Of a stretch of 64,000 nucleotides of DNA, positions 42,101 to 49,366 are shown one piece after another (the first letter of the stretch is position 1; the number at the start of each line of letters is the position of its first letter). The DNA lies in the NCBI GenBank assembly GCA_964447285.1, contig CAYURO010000004.1, positions 62,001 to 126,000 on the forward strand, read 5' to 3'. This DNA comes from CAJBNH01 sp964447285 (GTDB taxonomy: Bacteria; Myxococcota_A; UBA9042). The position numbers and the translations under genes were made by a program. The notes under the pieces were generated by a model that had not been told where the DNA came from, did no database searches, and saw nothing but the letters and a program-made list of their open reading frames with translations.

Positions 42101-43152
42101 GACGCCGCGTCCCGCGTATCGGCACGGTAGGCATCGGCTCGAGCGACCGCGGCCGCCCAGCGGGCAGGCGAAGCACCTGCAGCAGAGACGCCAGGTTGCT
42201 TGGCCGCGGAGGGTTCGACGTTCGGACTGGTCGGAGCCACGGGGGCCGTCGATCCGAGACGACCGGCCACACCCGCGGTGGCGGGGAACATCGAGGCGGC
42301 ACGCGGAACGGAAGGACGGGCGGTCGAAGACACGGCCTGAACGGAAGCCTCGTCCGCCAGAGGAGCCAGAAACGCGAAGTCCGCAGCTTCCTGAGCCATT
42401 CGCAGCGAGCGAGGCGCGCGGGTCATCAGATCGACGCCAGTCGACAACGGATCCAGCCAACGGTCGACTCGCGCCGCAGCTGCCGCAGGTCGACTGGAGG
42501 GTCGAGCCGCAGCCAAGTCTGCAAGTCCGCGAGCGGGGTCCACGGACCCCATCTGCCCAGCATATTCGGGTCTGGAGGCACCACCCAGAGAACCGTCCAC
42601 AGCCGCATCGGTATCGCGGCCCGCTTGTTGTCCGGGGGGAGAGGCGACCTGTCTCTGCGTCGCCTTCAGCTCAGCGACCAGCCGCCGAACAGCCTTCAGC
42701 TTGCGAGCCATGCCCGGGGCGGCCGGACGCCGCTTGGCCTGTGCTGAAGGCGCAGGCTTGGCCGACTTCGCTTGGGCAGTCGTCGCCGTCGTGCGAGCCC
42801 GGCCGGGCGAAGCAACCTCAGCATCGCTGGCGACTTCCTGTTCTTCGAGGACCAGCTGAATGAGGTCGGCCAGGTCAGACACCGACATCGTTCGCGCATC
42901 GAGCGAGAAGCGCTGCAGCATCTGCGGGTCGCTGGCCATCGAGGTCGCGAGCTCCCACGCATGCGTGCCGAACGTTCCGGTCAACGTCGCAAGGCCCGGC
43001 AATCCCGCCATCAGGCGTTCAGCTCCGGTCAGCGCGCCGCCCGACGTCTGGTGGCGCTCCGCCATCGCGTCGTTGGACTGCAAACGACGCAGGATGCCCT
43101 TGTGCAGCGTCAGCGCGTCTTGTTGTTCCGTCGTCGGCATCTGGCCTGTCAC
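39109..43152 (-). CDS. 1347-residue low-complexity CIS protein of unknown function
   Basis: It starts at GTG 43152, six bases after GAGG (ATG 43140 also possible). The first 90 residues look folded (LTLHKGILRRLQSNDAMAER). Then comes a vast Ala/Ser/Thr/Arg/Pro-rich, mostly disordered region with short recurring phrases (GAGDWL[LV]S twice) and a (GAGTVA)n tract near residues 407-430. A short C-terminal amphipathic helix (LAMKIARSVMMRLKRERERRG) ends it. It lies between tube and LysM genes. No tape-measure heptads are evident. It may be a tape measure, scaffold or cargo-loading protein; I cannot tell which. The continuous 4-kb frame with flanking overlaps shows it is real. Confidence 0.7.
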   Translation of the reverse strand: MTGQMPTTEQQDALTLHKGILRRLQSNDAMAERHQTSGGALTGAERLMAGLPGLATLTGTFGTHAWELATSMASDPQMLQRFSLDARTMSVSDLADLIQLVLEEQEVASDAEVASPGRARTTATTAQAKSAKPAPSAQAKRRPAAPGMARKLKAVRRLVAELKATQRQVASPPGQQAGRDTDAAVDGSLGGASRPEYAGQMGSVDPARGLADLAAARPSSRPAAAAARVDRWLDPLSTGVDLMTRAPRSLRMAQEAADFAFLAPLADEASVQAVSSTARPSVPRAASMFPATAGVAGRLGSTAPVAPTSPNVEPSAAKQPGVSAAGASPARWAAAVARADAYRADTRDAASLRPAIPAHSASPLAALAPAVAFAARKLESLRRWDTRSDARPVQAQASSAATPAAGAGTVAGAGTVAGAGTVAGAGTVAGAGRAPSAVDLSTDSQSSPRSSGQRFPASAGSADRYAQVMGAADAPASRWGRLVPRLAAWLEHSDTALTHTSPPTQQLRPAYAASETGAGDWLLSGADETPQTSEPAIRTAAVRSSAASAAASSVPAWIAPQAARRADAGRAETARAAAARHPASAKATVAPGVAEAGAALGNSPVTSSAIASTDAASTVRPRSLGFAALAAAGLSRRLAERWTGGLEPRVETPFWQPRSAQATTVTGAATANSAAAGAFSSGETGARAYSGELAAAAGAGDWLVSEADAVEAIAAPATAERRATAPAARSATAYGRPDLGDSRSQSGLMPRLGVGQTLRSAGAVLAHAAAAAIERVVQQSLRSDRLRSAMASTAVDRTQLGTSAMDFAGLADTGLLASAPNGLRDVLTPWLAARAGAARTSAAVGDRTLAGVDAEFVQLEPGEEAFGPASIGGKASARASGTRSESASMTQAVASERTRTATKSTPAEHRFAQLAAAVTDAKEPAALRAALALFGTQASAVAGTDVARAFLARWFGRPEAARASVAAAAPSGAAEMVALRREMTADGSPSASVVAVGRAPETKTASSDQIVLTGLAALAALGKPTAEREAAFHEAAGRQMRTGDVERELLAPSAETGLVDPTDAATVTSPRGLGRSLSGKSTAVQLHEFVPVGLRRGRGLVSSHRRSGGLVRMSPRTSTSGRVGYGDSALGAGEMVGLGMSDAATFHGDVGPMPAALRGADRLGGIVQARRAMRGAGQSAPLPLPGTRGEGPGSAPSNFTYGQPTELVNPAAAVQNAVAQQGRSSGATAAGRSTQASAMARVLSVTAAPSENMLPLVAPAAHAMVAAAAAKPLSESIVTSGADATLGMPMMGQSSSKHGGGKGQEQGGKDEAGGPGAAQDLDALAMKIARSVMMRLKRERERRGIHG
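41862..41933 (-). repeat. Four perfect 18-bp tandem repeats in the 1347-residue gene
   Basis: Four identical in-frame 18-bp units (plus-strand caccggcaactgtccctg), with a partial fifth. They encode a Gly-Ala-Gly-Thr-Val-Ala repeat. Perfect identity suggests recent expansion. Confidence 0.92.
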
Positions 43153-43195
43153 GGTTCACCTCTCTGCCTGTGTCGCCCGCCCCAATGCGCCGCGG

Positions 43196-43996
43196 TCACT
43201 TCGACTGGTAGATGAAGTTGTCGTAGGCCATCCGAATCTGCTCGAAGCCCACTTGGCCGGACATCGAGTTGAGCGTCGGCCCCGTATACTCGATGATAAA
43301 GGCGTTCTTGAGCTGATAGCTGCCGATTTCCACGTACTTACGATTCAGCACCGCGATGGTGATGTTGACCCGGCCGGTCTGAGTCGTGCCCCGCGGATCG
43401 CTGCCGGAGAGCGACTCGAGGAGCATGTCGAAGAACTCGCCGCTGGAGGCAAACCAGCCGCGCTTCATGACCAGCGGCTCGAACTTGCCGGGGCCACGCA
43501 TGTTCAGGCCGTATTCGTTGTTGCCACCGGAGCGGATGGCCACCGGCTCCGCCTTCCACGACAACCCTGAGATTTCGCTGAACATCCCGTAAGAGATGCT
43601 GCCGATCTTGACCTCGAACGCGTAGGCAACGTCGGGGTCGCCGTCACGGCCGGTGCTGCCGGACGCGGAACCGCCCGTACCGGCGGGGCTCTGCCCGGCA
43701 TATCCGTCGACCTTTGGCTTCGACGTGTTGGTCATTCCGGTGTCGTTCAAGGTGACCGAAGCCCCTTTCTTCGCATCCGGCTTGTTCGCGGGAGTGGTCG
43801 ACGAGGTCTTCCCCTTCATCGCCGTCGACGCCGTCGTCTTCTTGTCGACCATCGCTGCCACAGCGACGTGCTCGTCGACCGACATGGGAACCACTTCGGG
43901 GGAACCGGCAGGCAGGACCTGCATCCGTCCCGTCGCGCGCGTCGCCTCAGGCGCCACCATCTTCGCGGTTCGCTTGCGTGCTGCAGTCGCTGCCAT
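43196..43996 (-). CDS. CIS inner tube protein with a 120-residue N-terminal extension
   Basis: 266 residues. Residues about 120-266 form the standard gp19-like tube fold (YAFEVKIGSISYGMFSEISGL, GGNNEY, LKNAFIIEYTGP, GFEQIRMAYDNF). Family members are about 145-150 residues. The first 120 residues are Ala/Thr/Lys/Ser-rich (ATAARKRTAK, DKKTTASTAMKGK) and probably disordered. GGAGG lies eight bases before ATG 43996. In an assembled tube many copies of the tail would crowd the lumen or surface. Confidence 0.85.
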   Translation of the reverse strand: MAATAARKRTAKMVAPEATRATGRMQVLPAGSPEVVPMSVDEHVAVAAMVDKKTTASTAMKGKTSSTTPANKPDAKKGASVTLNDTGMTNTSKPKVDGYAGQSPAGTGGSASGSTGRDGDPDVAYAFEVKIGSISYGMFSEISGLSWKAEPVAIRSGGNNEYGLNMRGPGKFEPLVMKRGWFASSGEFFDMLLESLSGSDPRGTTQTGRVNITIAVLNRKYVEIGSYQLKNAFIIEYTGPTLNSMSGQVGFEQIRMAYDNFIYQSK

Positions 43997-44163
43997 GTCC
44001 GTGCCTCCGTGTTCCCGCTGGAGCCGCCAGGGTCCGCCACGCGCGGGTCCCCTATCGCAGGCGAATATTGCACGTTGCGTGCCATCGCCCGTAGCGGGAA
44101 ACGCGCAAAGGCGGTGCGGGCTGTGGTCTGCTGGCCCCGGTTGAACCCGCGGGGAGAGTCAGG

Positions 44164-45924
44164 TCAGATGCTGTCCTCGCGCGAGAGCACATCGACTTCC
44201 TGAACTACGCGAATGCCAATGAATTCTGCTGGGCGAAAGGGAGCCAAGCCGACGTCGATCAGCACCTGCCCGGCCTTGCGCGTCTCCTCCGTATTCAACT
44301 CGTCGTCGCACTTGACGAAGAAGGCGTCGTCCGCTGCCTTGCCGCGCAGGTATCCCAGACGCCAGAGCTGGTCCAGGAAGAAGTAGACGTCTCGCGAGAT
44401 CGTCGCCCACAGATCGGGACCGTTGTTCTCGAAGATGACCCACTGCAGACCGCTGTTCAGGGCCCGCGAGATGGCAACAATGGTCCGGCGCACGTTGACG
44501 AATCGCAAGACCGGGTCCGAGGCCGCCGTGCGCGCGCCCCATAGCCGAATACCACGCTGCGAGAAGACCTGGATGCAGTTGATGCCTTCGGCGTTCAGCG
44601 TGCCGATGTCCTGCTGCTGCAAGAACAATTCGAGGTCAACGACGCCCTCTACCTCTTCATTCGCCGGCGCACGGTACACGCCCTGCTCGTGGTCGCACCT
44701 GGCGTAAACTCCGGCCACATGGCCGCTGGGGGGCATCGGCCGACCCTTTGTGCCCGTGCTGGGGATGACGTAAGGGTAGTAGAATGCCGCGTAGGACGTG
44801 TCGAACAGCCGCCGCCACTGCATCGCTCCGGTCGGGTTGGTGTCGGGCGGAAAGTCCAGGATCGCCATCCGGTCGCGTCGATCCTCGCACTGAGCGATCG
44901 CCGCCTGCTGGACAATCTCCATATCCTTGACTGACTTGAAGCCACTTGAGTTCTGCACGCACCACGGCAGGTCGGGGAGGACAATCAGGTCAACCGCCTC
45001 GATCTCCGCCACCCCGGCCAAGCCAAAGCGGTTGCCGGGTCCCAGGTCGGCTCCGATGAAGTCCTCTGCAGCCACGGTGAACAGGCCATCCTCACCGCCC
45101 TCGAGCACGACGTCTTGCACGGCCACCGGCATGTTGCCCGGCATCGGCGTCGCCGAGTCGAGACCGGTCGCCGTGACAAGCCGCGACCGGCCGTTCACCA
45201 CCCGCTCAATGAACTGCGGCGACTGGCGGGCGAGGTTCAGCGACCGGAACACCTCGCGCGTTGTGTGGGTCTCGACGGTCAGATCGAAGCCGACAGGCTC
45301 GACCATCGTCGGCGCAGACGACAGGAAGTCCCGGTCCAAAGGCTCCTTTTCGTTCCACCACAGCGTGCGTCCCTCCACGTGGGTCAGCACGCGGTAGGCC
45401 GATTCGTTGTCGTCGAAGATGCGCACCAACGTGCCTCGGGAAAACCCGTAGGTGCTCTTGACCATGACGCTGTTGTCGTCGACGTGCGCGTCCACCGTGA
45501 TGAAAGTCTGCATGGCTGGGGGCGGGTGCGAGATACCCACGCGAATGGGGTTACCCCAGCCGCCCTCAGAGATCGCCTGCACCATCAGGGTGTTCTGCTT
45601 GTCGGCGTCGCGCAGCCGAGCCGAGGCCTTGGTCGCAATTTCCTTGCGACCACGCTCGAACAAATGGGCGATCCGGACGACGTAGCACTCCGTGCCGCCG
45701 TTCAGAAAGAAGCCGTCGACCGACGGGGCTAAGTACGATCCGACGTCTAACCGCCCGAAAACTTCGTGAAATTCGCCGATGCCGGTGATCCGCACGGCCT
45801 CGTTGGTCGGCCCCCGCTCGGCCAGACCGAGGAACACGGGGACGCCGCTGGGAAGAAGATCGAGTGCGGACGCCCGGGCGGGGCCTCGCTCAAACCGCAC
45901 GCCTGGGGGTCTGGTCATCACCAT
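44164..45924 (-). CDS. CIS tail sheath protein 2 (large form)
   Basis: 586 residues from ATG 45924 (AGGAG upstream). The conserved sheath ends are present: N-terminal VPVFLGLAERGP, DGFFLNGGTECYVVRIAHL, and C-terminal RGIRLWGARTAASDPVLRFVNVRRTIVAISRALNSG-type segment in pieces, KCDDELNTEETR, PAEFIGIRVVQEV. It is about 190 residues longer than sheath 1 because of an extra central domain (about 130-330: VDAHVDDNSVMVKSTYGFSRG). Extra domains usually decorate the sheath surface. Contracts to drive the tube. Confidence 0.93.
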   Translation of the reverse strand: MVMTRPPGVRFERGPARASALDLLPSGVPVFLGLAERGPTNEAVRITGIGEFHEVFGRLDVGSYLAPSVDGFFLNGGTECYVVRIAHLFERGRKEIATKASARLRDADKQNTLMVQAISEGGWGNPIRVGISHPPPAMQTFITVDAHVDDNSVMVKSTYGFSRGTLVRIFDDNESAYRVLTHVEGRTLWWNEKEPLDRDFLSSAPTMVEPVGFDLTVETHTTREVFRSLNLARQSPQFIERVVNGRSRLVTATGLDSATPMPGNMPVAVQDVVLEGGEDGLFTVAAEDFIGADLGPGNRFGLAGVAEIEAVDLIVLPDLPWCVQNSSGFKSVKDMEIVQQAAIAQCEDRRDRMAILDFPPDTNPTGAMQWRRLFDTSYAAFYYPYVIPSTGTKGRPMPPSGHVAGVYARCDHEQGVYRAPANEEVEGVVDLELFLQQQDIGTLNAEGINCIQVFSQRGIRLWGARTAASDPVLRFVNVRRTIVAISRALNSGLQWVIFENNGPDLWATISRDVYFFLDQLWRLGYLRGKAADDAFFVKCDDELNTEETRKAGQVLIDVGLAPFRPAEFIGIRVVQEVDVLSREDSI

Positions 45925-45972
45925 GGGTGCTCCTGCAGCGCGCGATCGCTCCGACGACTCCGGCACCCTTCA

Positions 45973-46134
45973 CTACTTGCGCGACTTATTGATTTCCTTG
46001 TTGATCTCGGAAATCTCCTTGACCCAGAGCTGCCGTTCCTTGTGCTCCATGTCGAGGATCTCGTCGAGCGCCCAATGGAAGTGATAGCCGATGTACGCTA
46101 CCTCCTGGTAGAGCCGGTCCAGGGGGTAGCTCAC
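45973..46134 (-). CDS. DUF6760-like small CIS protein
   Basis: 53 residues from GTG 46134, whose first base pairs overlap the TGA of the upstream gene (GTGA). The sequence SYPLDRLYQEVAYIGYHFHW, EHKERQLWVKEI matches the small helical proteins often found between sheath and assembly genes in CIS loci. Function unknown; probably a sheath assembly or chaperone factor. A longer frame from 46191 adds Arg-rich residues not in this family. Confidence 0.65.
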   Translation of the reverse strand: MSYPLDRLYQEVAYIGYHFHWALDEILDMEHKERQLWVKEISEINKEINKSRK

Positions 46135-46502
46135 GATTCCCCCAGACCACCTCCCGTATCGACGTCGAACTGATGACCGCACTCGGGGCACTTGGCCTTG
46201 ACCATCGCCGTGCCTTCTTCGTTGATACGACGATAGAAGTCCTGCAGATAGGCAAGGTCTGTCGAGAATAGCGACTCGATGATCGACGGGTTGATGGACT
46301 TCAGGCTGCCCAGCGTCTCGATGACCCGCGACAGCAGGATGATGACCAAATACGCGCGGTTGTTCTGCACGCGGTAGTCCTGCAGCGGAAGGATCTCGTC
46401 CTTGGCCGTTGCCAGCCGCATGACACCCTTCTTGTGGACGTTGCCGTCCTTGTCGACATAGCCGCGCGGAAGCGTGAACTCGAACTGCGTGACGAACGAC
46501 AT
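46131..46502 (-). CDS. Small CIS/tail assembly protein with half zinc ribbon
   Basis: A 123-residue protein between the two sheath genes. FEFTLPRGYVDKDGNVHKKGVMRLATAKDE is the typical beta-start (read in parts), followed by helices (AYLVIILLSRVIETLGS, FSTDLAYLQDFYRRIN). A single CPECGH knuckle lies near the C-terminus without a second Cys pair, so metal binding would need dimerisation or partners. Probably a tail assembly factor. CAGGAG precedes ATG 46502. Confidence 0.65.
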   Translation of the reverse strand: MSFVTQFEFTLPRGYVDKDGNVHKKGVMRLATAKDEILPLQDYRVQNNRAYLVIILLSRVIETLGSLKSINPSIIESLFSTDLAYLQDFYRRINEEGTAMVKAKCPECGHQFDVDTGGGLGES

Positions 46503-46613
46503 CTTGGTCTCCTGACGCGAGTGGAGAGGGGGAAAGCGAGAACCCCGCCCCGGGCTAGACCGAGGTCCGACCCGGAGCGGGGTCCTCTTCAGTACCTGGC
46601 TCAGGCCGGTCGA

Positions 46614-47795
46614 CTACTCGCTGACGTCACCGCCGGCGGGCATCTGGCCAATCCGGAAGATGACGAATTCCGCGGGCTTCACCGGGCACATGCCGATCTC
46701 GCAGATCATCTGGCCAGCGTCGATGACCTCGGGGGGGTTGGTCTCGTCGTCGCACTTGACGAAGAAGGCCTCCTCGGGGGTCTTGCCGAACAGGGCGCCC
46801 TGACGCCAGAGGCGAAGCAGGAACGCGCTGATGTCACGGGTAACGCGCTTCCACAGCCGCTGGTCGTTCGGCTCGAAGACCACCCACTGGGTGCCGAGCT
46901 CGATCGACTGCTCGACCATGTTGAAGAGACGACGCACGTTGACGTAACGCCAGGAGGCGTCAGACGACACGGTGCGGGCGCCCCAAACGCGGATGCCGCG
47001 ATTCGGGAAGCTGCGGATGCAGTTGATGCCCTTGGGGTTCAGGAGGTCCTGCTCGCCGCGGGTGATGTTGTACTTCAGGCCGATGGCGCCGCGCACGATC
47101 TCGTTCGCGGGAGCCTTGTGCACGCCGCGCTCAGAGTCGCTGCGGGCGTAGACGCCGGCCATGTAGCCGCTCGGGGGCTGGAAGATGTTGCCCTTGAAGG
47201 GGTCGTAGATCTCAACCCAGGGGAAGTAGTACGCGCCGTACTTCGAGTCGCGGGGCTTCGGCAACTTGTCGACGCCACCCTTCTCGATGACTTCCGGAGA
47301 GTCGAGGACCGCGAACCGATAGCGCATGTTCTCGCAGTGGCTGAGCACGGCGTCCTGGATCACCGGGTCGGTCTGGCCGGGGGCGGCGACGATGTTGACT
47401 TCGTCGATGTCCTCAAGGGCCTTGAGACCAGTGCGGGTGCCGGGACCGTTGTCAGAGCCGATGTACAGCGCGGCCTTGCTGGCGAGCTTCGGCTTGCCAT
47501 CCTTGGGCTCGGCCTTGCTGACCTCCTCCCAGTTGCCCACGTTCAGGACGAACGCGCGCGAACCACCGTTATTGAAGAAGCCATACACCGCGTGAGCCAA
47601 GTACTCGCTGTTCTGGAAGTCACCGAAGTGCTTCGTGAACTGCGACCAGTTGGTGCACAGGATGGGCTCGTTGACAGGACCCACGGTGCACTCGCCCAAG
47701 AAGGCGCAGGTGCTCGTGCCGACCATCTCGAGAGGCTTTGTGCCCCGATCGACTTCCTCGACGTAGACACCTGGCGAAAGATAAGAAGTTGCCAT
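46614..47795 (-). CDS. CIS tail sheath protein 1
   Basis: 393 residues from ATG 47795. Sheath hallmarks are the N-terminal YLSPGVYVEEVDRG strand exchanged between subunits, FLGECTVGPVNEP, GFFNNGGSRAFVLNVG, the central segment around YYFPWVEIYDP and PPSGYMAGVYARSD, and the C-terminal KCDDETNPPEV, PAEFVIFRIGQM. This is the compact form, lacking the extra central domain of sheath 2. First structural gene after the DUF4255 gene. Confidence 0.95.
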   Translation of the reverse strand: MATSYLSPGVYVEEVDRGTKPLEMVGTSTCAFLGECTVGPVNEPILCTNWSQFTKHFGDFQNSEYLAHAVYGFFNNGGSRAFVLNVGNWEEVSKAEPKDGKPKLASKAALYIGSDNGPGTRTGLKALEDIDEVNIVAAPGQTDPVIQDAVLSHCENMRYRFAVLDSPEVIEKGGVDKLPKPRDSKYGAYYFPWVEIYDPFKGNIFQPPSGYMAGVYARSDSERGVHKAPANEIVRGAIGLKYNITRGEQDLLNPKGINCIRSFPNRGIRVWGARTVSSDASWRYVNVRRLFNMVEQSIELGTQWVVFEPNDQRLWKRVTRDISAFLLRLWRQGALFGKTPEEAFFVKCDDETNPPEVIDAGQMICEIGMCPVKPAEFVIFRIGQMPAGGDVSE

Positions 47796-47960
47796 TGCTT
47801 CATCCCCTTTCTGTCGTGGAGCCCCCATGGCCCCTGCTAGGAAACTCCCTCGGACAGCCCCGACGGCTGCCGTAGTCCACTCGTGCCCTCCGCCCGGATG
47901 CGCCGCCGGGCTCGCTCGCTTGACCCGGGAGGCACGTCTGCCCGGGCTTGGTCTCCTCAG

Positions 47961-48548
47961 CTACCGATGAACGGCAATGTCCTTGCCAATCACGCGGCGC
48001 ACCTCGGAAGACCTGCGGTCGGATTCGACCCGGAATCGCACGAAGTAGAACAACGCCGGACGCATCTCCTCGTTCATTGAACGCCAGAAAGACATCAGGT
48101 CGTTGTGGTCCGCCTGCAGGTTCGGATAAATGTTCAGTTTGTCGTCCGGATAGAACGACTCGCCGCGCAAATTCTCTCCTGTCAGGATCGTGTTCTCCAG
48201 GAACGTCTTGATGATCAGCCCAAGCAGGAGGTTCTCCTCGCCGGGCGAGTTCCCCCAGACAGATACCACGTAATGCGCGTTCAAGTAGACAGGGGCGTCT
48301 CGGAAGAACTCGACGATGTTCCCCTGCTTGTCGTGGGTGGACACCAACGACTCCGTGCGCTCGCGGTAATTCTGGGCGAAGCCGACGTGATACAGGTAGC
48401 TGCTCACCATCGGCAGGTTCTTGATGTTGTCTTTCTTGGGGCGGTCCGTCGTCACGGTGACTGTGGTGAAGCCAGAGGACTTGAAGGCCTCCTTCAGGAG
48501 GTCCTTCAGCGTCTCTCCCAGGTCACGGATGACCTCGAACTGGCTCAT
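47961..48548 (-). CDS. DUF4255-type CIS tail terminator/cap protein (Afp16-like)
   Basis: 195 residues. VIRDLGETLKDLLKEAF at the N-terminus, VSSYLYHVGFAQNYRER, VYLNAHYVVSVWG and NLQADHNDLMSFWRSM match DUF4255 proteins, which cap the distal end of tube and sheath in extracellular CIS and set their length. GGGAG precedes ATG 48548; the longer frame to 48734 has no family features. First gene of the CIS operon. Confidence 0.85.
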   Translation of the reverse strand: MSQFEVIRDLGETLKDLLKEAFKSSGFTTVTVTTDRPKKDNIKNLPMVSSYLYHVGFAQNYRERTESLVSTHDKQGNIVEFFRDAPVYLNAHYVVSVWGNSPGEENLLLGLIIKTFLENTILTGENLRGESFYPDDKLNIYPNLQADHNDLMSFWRSMNEEMRPALFYFVRFRVESDRRSSEVRRVIGKDIAVHR

Positions 48549-48665
48549 GCCACTCCCAACGGTTCGGACGCTTCGGCCTCGACACGGCCCCCGCCGCACA
48601 TGCCCACTGTTGTCGATGGGACTGCACATCCTCTTGTCGACAGGGGCGCGACGGGGCGACGTTGG

Positions 48666-48695
48666 AGTAACGCACACGCGCCGCTCAGGTGTCAA
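48666..48695 (-). promoter_or_regulatory. Probable main promoter of the CIS operon
   Basis: On the minus strand a perfect TTGACA, 18 bases, GTTACT (three of six). Leader about 110 bases to ATG 48548. Confidence 0.4.
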
Positions 48696-48814
48696 CGACT
48701 TCTGGTCGGCGAACGGCTTGGGAAAGAAAGGCACGACTGAAGCCCGACGCGTCCCCCGAGCGTGAGGTGACTTGGGGCGCGGCGTTGACCGCGAGAACGC
48801 AAGCCGACACTGCC

Positions 48815-49336
48815 TCAGTAGTGTAAAAGCGACACGATCGGGGTGCCCTCGAGCCGCTTGCGCCCACCCAGTCCGTCCAGCTCGATCAGGAACACGAAGC
48901 CCGCCACCACGCCGCCCACGGAGCGTACCAATTGGGCGGTCGCCAGCGCCGTTCCGCCGGTCGCCAGCACGTCATCGACGACCAGAACACGCTGGCCCGG
49001 AAGGATGGCGTCGGCGTGCATCTCGATCTGGTCGGAACCGTACTCGAGCGCATAGCTCAGTTTGATGGTGTCCGCGGGCAGCTTGCCTGGCTTGCGAACA
49101 AGGGCCATGCCGGACCCCGTCGCATAGGCCATCGGCGCAGCGAACAGGAAGCCGCGCGACTCGATCCCCAAAATGACGTCGGCGTTCAGAGACCGGCTCT
49201 CGTGCACCAGCGCATCGACCGTTGCGCGAAGGGCCGGGCCGCTCTGGAGCAACGGCGTGATGTCCTTGAACAGGATGCCTGGCTTGGGGAAGTTGGGGAC
49301 ATCGCGAATGAGGGAGGTGAAGGGCTTGAGGGGCAT
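48815..49336 (-). CDS. apt: Adenine phosphoribosyltransferase
   Basis: A 173-residue purine salvage enzyme converting adenine and PRPP to AMP. PNFPKPGILFKDITPLL at the N-terminus, ESRGFLFAAPMA, and the PRPP-binding VLVVDDVLATGGTA are diagnostic. Length is typical. ATG 49336, 30 bases after the surE stop; the two form an operon. Confidence 0.96.
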   Translation of the reverse strand: MPLKPFTSLIRDVPNFPKPGILFKDITPLLQSGPALRATVDALVHESRSLNADVILGIESRGFLFAAPMAYATGSGMALVRKPGKLPADTIKLSYALEYGSDQIEMHADAILPGQRVLVVDDVLATGGTALATAQLVRSVGGVVAGFVFLIELDGLGGRKRLEGTPIVSLLHY

Positions 49337-49366
49337 GGGCTTTCTCCGATGGGGCTAGACGGGTCC

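Noticed and set aside
41145..42863. Long plus-strand ORF of 572 codons opposite the 1347-residue gene
   Set aside because: Arg/Pro/Ser-rich shadow of a low-complexity GC-rich gene; the minus frame has overlaps and start signals that fit the operon.
44070..44082. Small hairpin GCACG/CGTGC between sheath 2 and tube genes
   Set aside because: Five-base stem without T-run; too weak to call as terminator or operator.
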